Shown in pieces: positions 27,697-35,329 of a DNA stretch of 50,014 nucleotides. The stretch covers positions 1 to 50,014 of the forward strand of contig DYMN01000017.1 in assembly GCA_020740485.1 (NCBI GenBank). The letters run 5' to 3'. Each line of letters opens with the position of its first letter. The first letter of the stretch is position 1. A program made the position numbers and the translations under genes. The DNA comes from Polaribacter sp. (GTDB lineage Bacteria; Bacteroidota; Bacteroidia; Flavobacteriales; Flavobacteriaceae). The notes under the pieces were generated by a model. The model was given only the letters and a program-made list of their open reading frames with translations, ran no database searches and was not told where the DNA came from.

Positions 27697-28332
27697 TTAA
27701 TCAATTTTATGTTGGATAGCCCCATCTCGTTCTTTGATTAAATGGTCTGTAAACATAATTCCATTCAAATGGTCAATCTCATGTTGGAAAATGGCAGCAG
27801 TAAAAGCTTCCACCATTTCACATTTGTGGTTGCCGGTTCTATCTTTGTATTCTACAAAAATAGCATAAGCCCTGTCTTGTGTGGTGCCGCGATAATTAGG
27901 GACTGAAAGGCAACCCTCTCTAACATCTTGTTTCATATCCGAATATTTTTTGATTTCCGGATTGAAATACACTTCAAAAGGCTCGTTTTCCAAATCTAAA
28001 CGTTGCACCCAAATGATACGCTTTAGTATGCCTACTTGTGGTGCAGCGATGCCTACACCCTTACTATTTCTAAGGGTAACATACATTCTATCTACCAAAT
28101 AATTTAGCACTTCGTTATCAGGTTTTACATCTAAAGCAATACTTTTTGACCTTAGAATCAGCGAATCAGATGGATCTGTAATTTGCAAAACACGCATGGA
28201 TTTATCCCTTTCACCTGATTTGATTAAAGCAATCTCGCTTGGAGTAAAGTTAGATTCGGTTTGTGCAACATTTTTTGTAGTGCCACAACTAACTAAAAAA
28301 ATCAACAATACAATAGTGTAAATAATACGCAT
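27697..28332 (-). CDS. Peptide deformylase with lipoprotein signal
   Basis: 211 residues from the ATG at 28332. The catalytic domain is complete: GVGIAAPQVG (92-101), EGCLSVP (139-145, Cys-141 metal ligand) and QHEIDHLNG (183-191, H184, E185, H188). Deformylase normally acts on nascent chains in the cytoplasm. Here the N-terminus RIIYTIVLLIFLVSCGT has a clear lipobox with Cys-16, predicting a lipidated enzyme outside the cytoplasm. Its substrate there is unknown, perhaps formylated peptides. The frame runs to a TTG at 28350 inside a TATTTTTG promoter element, so the ATG is used. The downstream neighbour is rocD, convergent. Confidence 0.9.
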   Translation of the reverse strand: MRIIYTIVLLIFLVSCGTTKNVAQTESNFTPSEIALIKSGERDKSMRVLQITDPSDSLILRSKSIALDVKPDNEVLNYLVDRMYVTLRNSKGVGIAAPQVGILKRIIWVQRLDLENEPFEVYFNPEIKKYSDMKQDVREGCLSVPNYRGTTQDRAYAIFVEYKDRTGNHKCEMVEAFTAAIFQHEIDHLNGIMFTDHLIKERDGAIQHKID

Positions 28333-28347
28333 ACATTTATTTTTTTT

Positions 28348-28355
28348 CAAAAATA
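28348..28355 (-). promoter_or_regulatory. -7 promoter element (TATTTTTG) of the deformylase gene
   Basis: Exact TAnnTTTG match 15 bp before the ATG at 28332. It contains the false TTG start and touches the T run of the dnaK terminator. Confidence 0.5.
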
Positions 28356-28386
28356 AAAAAACCGTTTCAATTACGAAACGGTTTTA
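28356..28386. terminator. Terminator of dnaK
   Basis: Stem AAAACCGTTTC / GAAACGGTTTT with a 6-base loop, A and T tracts on either side, 22 bp past the dnaK stop. Confidence 0.85.
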
Positions 28387-28407
28387 ATAATATTTGTGAA
28401 AAAGCAA

Positions 28408-30312
28408 TTATTTCACTTCCTCAAAGTCGATGTCTTGAGCGGCATCTCCTTGATTTTGATTTTCCTGTTGAGGTTGTTCTTGCGAAGTACTTTCGCCCCC
28501 TTGGGCTTCTTGAGAAGCTTTTTGCATTTCAGGCGCAGCAGTTTCCCAAGCTTTATTGATTTTATCCATAGCAGCGTCAATTGCTGACCCATTTCGAGAA
28601 GCGTGAGCCGCTTTTAATTCATTTAAAGCATCCTCAATCGGTTTTTTAACCCCATCAGAAAGTTTATCGCCATTGTCCTTCAATTGCTTTTCCGTTTGGA
28701 AAATCATAGAATCTGCAGTATTGATTTTTTCTGCTTCCTCTTTGGCTTTTTTATCTTCTTCAGCATGCGCTTCGGCATCGGCTTTCATACGTTTGATATC
28801 TTCTTCACTCAAACCGGATGAAGCTTCAATGCGGATATTTTGCGATTTATTGGTTTGTTTGTCAATGGCGGTTACGTGTATAATACCATTGGCATCTATA
28901 TCAAAAACTACTTCAATTTGCGGAACACCACGCGGTGCAGGCGGAATACCATCTAAGTGGAAACGACCAATAGTTTTGTTATCACGCGCCATTGCTCTTT
29001 CCCCTTGCAATACGTGAATTTCAACAGAAGGTTGATTGTCCGCAGCAGTAGAGAATACTTGTGATTTCTTGGTTGGAATGGTAGTGTTGGCTTCAATTAA
29101 TTTAGTAAACACATTACCCATAGTTTCTATACCTAAAGAAAGCGGTGTAACATCGAGTAACAATACATCTTTCACATCACCGGTCAACACACCACCTTGA
29201 ATCGCTGCTCCAATAGCAACTACTTCATCCGGATTTACGCCTTTATGCGGTTTTTTACCAAAGAATTTTTCCACTTCTTCTTCTACACGTGGCATACGTG
29301 TAGAACCTCCCACTAATATCACTTCATCGATATCACTTGGATTCAATCCGGCGTCTTTTAAAGCTGCTTTTACAGGTTCCATAGAACGACGAAATAAGGA
29401 ATCCGCTAATTGTTCAAATTTAGCACGAGTGAGCTTACGTACCAAGTGTTTTGGTCCTGTGGCTGTAGCAGTAACATAAGGTAGATTGATTTCCGTTTGC
29501 GAACTACTTGACAATTCTATTTTGGCTTTTTCAGCTGCTTCTTTTAAACGTTGTAAAGCCATCGGGTCTTTACGTAAGTCCATGTTTTCTTCTGCACTAA
29601 ATTCTTCAGCTAACCAATCGATGATTACTTGATCAAAGTCATCGCCTCCTAAGTGCGTATCCCCATTCGTAGATAAAACTTCAAATACGCCATCTCCTAA
29701 TTCCAATATTGAAATATCGAATGTACCTCCACCTAAATCATATACGGCAATTTTTTGATCAGCGTGTTTTTTGTCTAATCCATAAGCTAATGCCGCAGCT
29801 GTTGGTTCATTGATGATACGAGCTACCTTCAAACCTGCTATCTCACCGGCTTCTTTTGTTGCCTGACGTTGAGAGTCGTTAAAATAGGCAGGAACAGTAA
29901 TAACTGCCTCAGTTACAGTTTGTCCTAAATAATCTTCTGCCGTCTTTTTCATTTTTTGCAAAATCATCGCAGAAATTTCTTGTGGTGTATACAATCTGCC
30001 ATCTATATCCACACGTGCAGTATCATTGTCACCTTTTACCACTTTGTAAGGGACACGTTCTGCTTCCATTTTGGATTCAGAATATTTGTTGCCCATAAAA
30101 CGTTTGATAGAATATACAGTATTCTGTGGATTGGTTACCGCTTGACGTTTTGCTGCATCTCCTACTTTACGTTCGCCTCCGTCTACGAATGCTACAACAG
30201 ATGGAGTGGTGCGTTTCCCTTCGGAGTTTGGGATTACTACCGGATCATTTCCTTCCATTACGGAAACACATGAATTGGTAGTCCCTAAATCTATTCCTAT
30301 TATTTTACCCAT
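28408..30312 (-). CDS. dnaK: Molecular chaperone DnaK (Hsp70)
   Basis: 634 residues, full length. The nucleotide-binding domain starts [20 protein letters not shown], with [17 protein letters not shown] and the phosphate loop [17 protein letters not shown]. Next are [13 protein letters not shown], the linker [16 protein letters not shown], the substrate-binding domain and a Q/E-rich tail that ends IDFEEVK. It folds client proteins with DnaJ and GrpE, which are not in the window. The upstream region has no TAnnTTTG element but has a sigma-54-like TTGGCA-N7-TG motif. Confidence 0.98.
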   Translation of the reverse strand: MGKIIGIDLGTTNSCVSVMEGNDPVVIPNSEGKRTTPSVVAFVDGGERKVGDAAKRQAVTNPQNTVYSIKRFMGNKYSESKMEAERVPYKVVKGDNDTARVDIDGRLYTPQEISAMILQKMKKTAEDYLGQTVTEAVITVPAYFNDSQRQATKEAGEIAGLKVARIINEPTAAALAYGLDKKHADQKIAVYDLGGGTFDISILELGDGVFEVLSTNGDTHLGGDDFDQVIIDWLAEEFSAEENMDLRKDPMALQRLKEAAEKAKIELSSSSQTEINLPYVTATATGPKHLVRKLTRAKFEQLADSLFRRSMEPVKAALKDAGLNPSDIDEVILVGGSTRMPRVEEEVEKFFGKKPHKGVNPDEVVAIGAAIQGGVLTGDVKDVLLLDVTPLSLGIETMGNVFTKLIEANTTIPTKKSQVFSTAADNQPSVEIHVLQGERAMARDNKTIGRFHLDGIPPAPRGVPQIEVVFDIDANGIIHVTAIDKQTNKSQNIRIEASSGLSEEDIKRMKADAEAHAEEDKKAKEEAEKINTADSMIFQTEKQLKDNGDKLSDGVKKPIEDALNELKAAHASRNGSAIDAAMDKINKAWETAAPEMQKASQEAQGGESTSQEQPQQENQNQGDAAQDIDFEEVK

Positions 30313-30365
30313 TTTTTAAATTATTTTATTAGTTATTGATATAATGTTAATGATATATTTTTTTT

Positions 30366-30380
30366 CAATGATTATGCCAA
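30366..30380 (-). promoter_or_regulatory. Sigma-54-like promoter candidate ahead of dnaK
   Basis: The minus strand reads TTGGCATAATCATTG then A. This matches the -24/-12 pattern (TGGCA, 6 bases, TTG), except that the -12 GC is GA. It lies about 54 bp before the ATG. No standard -7 element is seen in this interval. Confidence 0.35.
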
Positions 30381-30410
30381 GAAGAAATTTATGACAATGT
30401 GGCAGTACGC

Positions 30411-30630
30411 TTCGACTTCCGATAACTATCGGAATCGACAAGCTCAGTGCAGGCAAGCTCAGCGACCAAAAGGGAAAAGTTGAGCGATAGCGAAATCCTG
30501 CAGGGCAGGAGGAAAAAGTTGAGCGATTACGAAATCCCGCAGGGCGGGAGTATAAGTTGACGATAGCGATTCCGGTACCTTGCCTTTAGTTCTGTCGCGC
30601 AGGGCGTCATTGGCAGGTCTATCGAAAAAG
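30411..30630. repeat. Cluster of dispersed GC-rich repeats
   Basis: This fills most of the 487-bp gap between dnaK and the DUF2853 gene. It contains a hairpin TTCCGATAACTATCGGAA (30417-30434) and two tandem copies of a 38-39-bp unit (30475-30512 and 30513-30551) that begins AAAGTTGAGCGAT and ends in a short hairpin (CCTGCAGGGCAGG, CCCGCAGGGCGGG). A third, degenerate copy lies at 30552-30573, and a final segment contains GGCAGGTCTATCG. Related copies lie at 38263-38362 and 45180-45420. The reading frame across it is an artefact of the repeat. Confidence 0.8.
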
Positions 30631-30725
30631 AAGTTAGAAAATGTGGTCAAGTGTATAGAAAAATCAATTTGTGATGGTTATATTGATTAAAAAAATGTAA
30701 AAAGTGATTTTTTTTGATTAATTTT

Positions 30726-30757
30726 TTTGATTTCAATTAAAATTATTAGTATTTTTG
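30726..30757 (+). promoter_or_regulatory. Promoter of the DUF2853 gene
   Basis: TTTG (30726-30729), 20-bp gap, then TATTTTTG (30750-30757). Both Bacteroidota elements are exact and correctly spaced, 42 bp before the ATG. This is the best-formed promoter in the window. Confidence 0.7.
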
Positions 30758-30799
30758 AAAAATTAACTGATTTATTAACTCAAAAAAAACAAAAATCTC

Positions 30800-31135
30800 A
30801 TGAGCAAATTTGATGAAAAATTAGCACAGTATTCCGCCGAATTCAAAAAATTAGGAATTTCTTTCGAAGCAGAATTATTTGGAAAAGTAGCTAAAGGTTT
30901 GGGTCCTTCTATCTACAACAAGGATGCTGAAACAGTATCTTGTAGCCAAGATTCTGAATTAGCAACAGTAAAAAACAATTTCTGTATGAAAAAATTAGCG
31001 ATTACAGATGAAAAGAAAATTGATGCAGCTATAAAAGCTGTATGCGAAAAATTGGGAACTTCCAATAAAAACAAATACAGAGCGATGTTTTACTACCTAT
31101 TGGTTAAAGAGTTTAAAGCAGAAGAAAAGTATTAG
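30800..31135 (+). CDS. DUF2853 family protein
   Basis: 111 residues, soluble, alpha-helical. The pattern SKFDEKLAQYSAEFKKLGI, LGPSIYNKDAETVSCSQDSE, NNFCMKKLAI and NKYRAMFYYLLVKEF is that of DUF2853, a small cytoplasmic family with a solved structure but no assigned function. It stands alone with a well-formed promoter, which suggests good expression. Confidence 0.9.
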   Translation: MSKFDEKLAQYSAEFKKLGISFEAELFGKVAKGLGPSIYNKDAETVSCSQDSELATVKNNFCMKKLAITDEKKIDAAIKAVCEKLGTSNKNKYRAMFYYLLVKEFKAEEKY

Positions 31136-31232
31136 TCATTGGTCGTTAGTCTTTGGTCGTTAGTCTTTAGACTTTGCTCGTCAGTCGTTGGACTTTAAAT
31201 GTTGGACGTAAGACTACAAGTCATAAGACTTC
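31136..31232. repeat. Degenerate short tandem repeats (GGTCGTTAGTCTTT)
   Basis: Two exact 14-bp tandem copies at 31141-31168 are followed by diverged and inverted versions (AGACTTT, GTTGGACTTT, AAGACT) up to about 31232. Confidence 0.7.
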
Positions 31233-31256
31233 AAAACTTCGAGTTTTATAAAATTA

Positions 31257-31290
31257 AAAAAAAATCCTGCCATCACTGACAGGATTTTTT
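31257..31290. terminator. Two-way terminator between the DUF2853 gene and yaaA
   Basis: Stem AAAATCCTG / CAGGATTTT with flanking A and T runs. It abuts the yaaA stop codon and serves both convergent genes. Confidence 0.85.
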
Positions 31291-32040
31291 TTATCGGGTA
31301 AACACCCATTCGGTTTTCGAAGAAATTTTTTCATCAAAAGCATAACCATCTGATGTGAAAGTTTTCAGTTGTTCTACCTCTTCAATTTGATGTTCGATAG
31401 CAAAACGCGTCATCAAACCTCGTGCTTTTTTGGCAAAAAAACTGATTGTTTTGTATTCGCCGTTTTTATAATCTTTAAAAACAGGAGTTATGATTTTAGT
31501 GTTTAACAAATTGATTTTTATTACTTTATAATATTCATTACTTGCCAAATTGACAATCGATTCCCCTTCAAATAACTCATTATTGATGGCAAGTGTTACT
31601 TTATCATTCCAAAATCGATAGAGATTCTTGGTTTTTCCTACTATCAACTCAGTTCCCATTTCCAAACGATAGGGTTTTATCAGATCAAATGGTTTTAACA
31701 CACCATATTGTCCGCTGAGCATTCGTACGGTTTTTTGTGTGAAATCTAATAAATTTTCAGGAATTGAATAAGCATCTAACCCCACATACACTTCTCCTTT
31801 GAAGGCGTAAATTGCTTGGCGTAACTCTTTTTCATTTTCCCATTGCTGGTTACGTTGCCAATTGAGCTCAGCCAATTTATCCGAAATGTGCATGAGCTCC
31901 ATCAATTGTTTCGGTGTTTTTTTGATTAAAACGCGATTGATTTCGTTGGCAATATCCGTAAACAAAGGTTCGCTTGATCTATCTGTAGGTAACTTAGTTT
32001 TAAAATCTAAAGTTTTTGCAGGTGATAATAAAATCTTCAT
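31291..32040 (-). CDS. yaaA: Peroxide stress protein YaaA (UPF0246)
   Basis: 249 residues. The N-terminal MKILLSPAKTLDF is the family hallmark, with LMHISDKLAELNWQRNQQW, VYVGLDAYS, LSGQYGVLKPFDLIKPYRLEMGT, NLASNEYYKVI and FFAKKARGLMTRF. In E. coli YaaA limits DNA damage by lowering free iron during peroxide stress; it binds DNA. Single gene, convergent with the DUF2853 gene. Confidence 0.95.
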   Translation of the reverse strand: MKILLSPAKTLDFKTKLPTDRSSEPLFTDIANEINRVLIKKTPKQLMELMHISDKLAELNWQRNQQWENEKELRQAIYAFKGEVYVGLDAYSIPENLLDFTQKTVRMLSGQYGVLKPFDLIKPYRLEMGTELIVGKTKNLYRFWNDKVTLAINNELFEGESIVNLASNEYYKVIKINLLNTKIITPVFKDYKNGEYKTISFFAKKARGLMTRFAIEHQIEEVEQLKTFTSDGYAFDEKISSKTEWVFTR

Positions 32041-32143
32041 TGTTCTAAATGTTAGTTTTGATTGACTTCAAAATTTATACGTTATGCGAATAGGTTGAAA
32101 TTTTCAAAAAAATTTGAAAGCAAATTTATACAATTTTTAAACA

Positions 32144-32180
32144 AAAAACCCTTTCAGAGTAAAACACTGAAAGGGTTTTT
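32144..32180. terminator. Terminator of the fatty-acid oxidation operon
   Basis: A perfect 14-bp stem AAAAACCCTTTCAG / CTGAAAGGGTTTTT with a 9-base loop, 18 bp past the acyl-CoA dehydrogenase stop. Confidence 0.9.
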
Positions 32181-32198
32181 AATATAAAACCAATTTTT

Positions 32199-33992
32199 TT
32201 AAAAACAATAACTATTCTCCTCAATCACTTTAGCAGCGATTTCGGTTTTTAATACTATTACATTGGGCATGTTGGTATATTTCGTAAAGCGTTTTAATCC
32301 CATCAACATCACCCGTTGCTCATCGCCTTGTGAAAAATACAAAATAGCTTCTCTACCAGCTTTATCTACATTTTGAACAGCTTCATACAAGAACAGTTTT
32401 GCCATAGCTATTTGTTCTTTTACAGCATCTTGTCCTTTGGTTGCGGCTAATTTTTCAGCTCTCAATAAAGCACTTTCTGCCAAATAAATTTCCATCATCA
32501 CGTTTGCGGCGGCTAAAATGAGTTGTTGGTGATTTTCCAAATCCATACCATAGGTTTGAACCGCTTTGCCGGATATCATTAAAAAAGCTTTTTTCAAATT
32601 GGCTATTACCATTTTTTCTTCGGCGTACAATTCGGAAAAATCGGGTGTTTCAAAAGAAGGAATTGCCAATAATTCTTTACCAACGGCAGTGGCAGGTCCT
32701 AACAAATCTATTTGCCCTTTCATGGCTTTTTTAAGCAACATTGAAATGGTCAACAATCGGTTGATTTCATTTGTTCCTTCGTATATTCTGGTAATTCGTG
32801 CATCGCGCCAAGCACTTTCCATTGGGGTTTCTTCTGAGAATCCCATTCCACCATAAATCTGAATGCCTTCGTCCGATGCTTTTTGCACTTGCTCTGATAC
32901 AAATACTTTCAAAATTGCTGCTTCAATGGCAAATTCCTCAAATGCTTGCAATTCTGCTTGTTCTGTAGGTATTCCGGATGCTTCTAATTCTTTGATTTTC
33001 ATCTCAATATCGTGAGCGGCTCTATAGGTTCCTGACTCACTCACAAAAGCATTGGTTGCCATTTCAGCTAATTTTTGTTGAATGGCTCCAAACTTAGCGA
33101 TTTGTGTTTTAAATTGTACTCTTTCATTGGCATACCCTACGGATAAGTTTACCAATCTACGTTGTGCATCCATACAACCGGCTGCTAATTTGATGCGTCC
33201 TACGTTAAGCGAATTAAGTGCGATTTTAAATCCCTCACCTTGACTACCTAACATATTTTCTACAGGAATTTTGGTATCGTTGAAGAATACCTGACGGGTA
33301 GAAGAGCCTCTAATACCCAATTTGTGTTCTTCTTCGCCTAAGGTTACTCCATTGGGATTATTTTTGTCGTATTCCAAAATAAAGCCTGTGATATTTTTAT
33401 CATCACCGATACGGGCAAAAACAGAAAATATTTCAGCAAATCCGGCATTGGAAATCCACATTTTTTGTCCATTGATAATATAATGCTTGCCATCATCGGA
33501 TAATTTTGCGGTGGTTTTCCCACTGTTTGCATCACTCCCCGCTTCAGGTTCAGTAAGACAATAAGCTCCAAATCTAGTTCCTGCAGTCAAATCAGGAAGA
33601 TATTTTTGCTTTTGTTCTTCCGTTCCGTAGAGATAAATAGGCATTGTACCTATTCCAGTGTGTGCTCCCCAAGCAGTTGCCAACGAACCCGTTACACCTG
33701 ATATATAGTCAGTGGCTAACATTGTAGAAACAAATCCCATATGTGAGCCTCCATATTCTTCTTTTACTCCCAGACCTAAAAATCCCATTTCGCCTAATTT
33801 GCGCATGGTTTCTTCAGTAAATTTGTAATCTTTTTTCTCAAATCTTTCTCGATTTGGAAAAACTTCACGGTCAGCAAATTCTTTGACTGCATCACGCATC
33901 ATTATTTGCTCTTCATTGATTTCTTCAATGGTGAAAATTTCTTCTTTCTTCACCTCGCGAATAATGAATTCGCCTCCTTTTATTGTGCTCAT
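32199..33992 (-). CDS. Acyl-CoA dehydrogenase, last gene of the beta-oxidation operon
   Basis: 597 residues. FAD enzyme that makes trans-2-enoyl-CoA from acyl-CoA. An N-terminal helical domain is followed by the conserved YCLTEPEAGSDANSGKTTA with ISNAGFA (beta domain) and by IQIYGGMGFSEETPMESAWRDARITRIYEGTNEINRLL in the C-terminal helical domain. The ~180-residue extension after that is typical of the long VLCAD/FadE-like form in Bacteroidota. The gene lies 38 bp after the thiolase stop. Confidence 0.95.
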   Translation of the reverse strand: MSTIKGGEFIIREVKKEEIFTIEEINEEQIMMRDAVKEFADREVFPNRERFEKKDYKFTEETMRKLGEMGFLGLGVKEEYGGSHMGFVSTMLATDYISGVTGSLATAWGAHTGIGTMPIYLYGTEEQKQKYLPDLTAGTRFGAYCLTEPEAGSDANSGKTTAKLSDDGKHYIINGQKMWISNAGFAEIFSVFARIGDDKNITGFILEYDKNNPNGVTLGEEEHKLGIRGSSTRQVFFNDTKIPVENMLGSQGEGFKIALNSLNVGRIKLAAGCMDAQRRLVNLSVGYANERVQFKTQIAKFGAIQQKLAEMATNAFVSESGTYRAAHDIEMKIKELEASGIPTEQAELQAFEEFAIEAAILKVFVSEQVQKASDEGIQIYGGMGFSEETPMESAWRDARITRIYEGTNEINRLLTISMLLKKAMKGQIDLLGPATAVGKELLAIPSFETPDFSELYAEEKMVIANLKKAFLMISGKAVQTYGMDLENHQQLILAAANVMMEIYLAESALLRAEKLAATKGQDAVKEQIAMAKLFLYEAVQNVDKAGREAILYFSQGDEQRVMLMGLKRFTKYTNMPNVIVLKTEIAAKVIEENSYCF

Positions 33993-34030
33993 GGTTATCT
34001 TTTGTTTTGAATGTTGAGTTTTGAGTTTTG

Positions 34031-35215
34031 TTAATGAAGTAGTTCATACACCCCGGCTGCACCTTGTCCGGTTCCTACACACATAGTTACGATGCCATAT
34101 TTATTTTTACGACGACGCATTTCATTGAATAATTGAACGGATAATTTGGCTCCTGTACAACCCAGTGGATGTCCTAATGCAATGGCTCCTCCATTGACAT
34201 TTACTAAATCGGGATTAATGCCTAATTCGCGTACCACAGCCAAAGATTGTGAAGCAAAAGCTTCATTGAGTTCAAAAAGGTCAATGTCTTTAAGGCTCAT
34301 TCCAGCCTGTTTCAATGCTTTAGGCACAGCGGCAATTGGGCCAACTCCCATGATGCGTGGTTCTACACCCATTGCGGCATAAGATACCATTCTGGCTACG
34401 GGTTCTAAATTGAGTTCTTTGACCATTTCTTCGCTCATCACTAAAACGAAAGAAGCACCATCGCTCATTTGTGATGAATTTCCTGCGGTGACACTTCCAT
34501 TAGCAGCAAAAACGGGTTTTAATTTTGCCAATGCCTCCAAGGTGGTGTCTTTTCTTGGTCCCTCATCTGTTGTTACAGTGTAAGATTTGGTTTGTTTTTT
34601 CCCATTATCATCTACGAATACTTGTTCTACGGTGATAGGGCAAATATCCTCTGCAAAAACATTGTTCTCTAATGCTTTTACTGCTTTCAAGTGAGAATTA
34701 TAGGCAAATAAATCCTGATCTTCACGACTCACATTGAATTGTGTAGCCACAGCTTCAGCGGTAAGTCCCATTCCCCAATAATAATTTTCGTGACCGTTTT
34801 TAGTGGTTTTATAATCAGGGACGGCGCGATAGCCTCCCATAGGAATATAACTCATGCTTTCTGAACCACCGGCTATGATACAATTTGCCATTCCGGATTG
34901 AATTTTAGCTACGGCTATACTAATGGATTCCATTCCGGATGCACAATAACGGTTGACAGTCATTCCCGGAACGCTATCAATTTTTAATCCCATAAGAGAA
35001 ATCAATCGACCTATATTGAGTCCTTGTTCTGCTTCGGGCATTGCATTTCCGACAATTACATCGTCAACGCGGGTTTTGTCTAATTGCGGTACTTGCGCCA
35101 ACAGATATTCTATGGTTTCTGCTGCCATCTCGTCAGGTCTTTTGAATCGGAAAACGCCTTTTGGGGCTTTTCCTACTGCGGTTCGATATCCTTTTACTAT
35201 ATATGCTGTTTTCAT
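34031..35215 (-). CDS. fadA: Acetyl-CoA C-acyltransferase (3-ketoacyl-CoA thiolase)
   Basis: 394 residues from MKTAYIVKGYRTAVGKAPKG. It cleaves 3-ketoacyl-CoA with CoA to release acetyl-CoA, the last step of each beta-oxidation round. The nucleophilic Cys-91 lies in VNRYCASGMESI, the active-site His in NGGAIALGHPLGCTGAK and the second Cys in CVGTGQGAAG. The frame could be extended nine codons upstream, but that segment falls in a GC-rich hairpin and the ATG at 35215 fits thiolase alignments. It is 114 bp downstream of the hydratase/dehydrogenase gene. Confidence 0.95.
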   Translation of the reverse strand: MKTAYIVKGYRTAVGKAPKGVFRFKRPDEMAAETIEYLLAQVPQLDKTRVDDVIVGNAMPEAEQGLNIGRLISLMGLKIDSVPGMTVNRYCASGMESISIAVAKIQSGMANCIIAGGSESMSYIPMGGYRAVPDYKTTKNGHENYYWGMGLTAEAVATQFNVSREDQDLFAYNSHLKAVKALENNVFAEDICPITVEQVFVDDNGKKQTKSYTVTTDEGPRKDTTLEALAKLKPVFAANGSVTAGNSSQMSDGASFVLVMSEEMVKELNLEPVARMVSYAAMGVEPRIMGVGPIAAVPKALKQAGMSLKDIDLFELNEAFASQSLAVVRELGINPDLVNVNGGAIALGHPLGCTGAKLSVQLFNEMRRRKNKYGIVTMCVGTGQGAAGVYELLH

Positions 35216-35233
35216 GATATTAGCCCCCTTCAA

Positions 35234-35317
35234 CTCCCCCAATGGGGGAGAGTTTTTGAGGTGATATTTTAATAGTTATACATTTTATTTTATATTTATG
35301 CCTCCCCTTTGGGGAGG
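35234..35317. repeat. Two GC-rich hairpins between fadB-like and thiolase genes
   Basis: CTCCCCC-AAT-GGGGGAG (35234-35250) and CCTCCCC-TTT-GGGGAGG (35301-35317), each with a 3-base loop. They fill an intergenic gap inside one operon and resemble dispersed flavobacterial repeats. Lacking T runs, they are more likely RNA-processing or stability elements than terminators. Confidence 0.65.
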
Positions 35318-35329
35318 TTAGGCGGGGTT

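Noticed and set aside
30459..30650. Minus-strand frame of 63 codons between dnaK and the DUF2853 gene
   Set aside because: It is made of repeated RDFAIAQLFP-like segments encoded by the dispersed repeat units, with no promoter and no protein-like composition.
35216..35242. Nine-residue N-terminal extension of the thiolase
   Set aside because: The segment falls in the GC-rich hairpin region and is absent from the thiolase pattern; the ATG at 35215 is the natural start.
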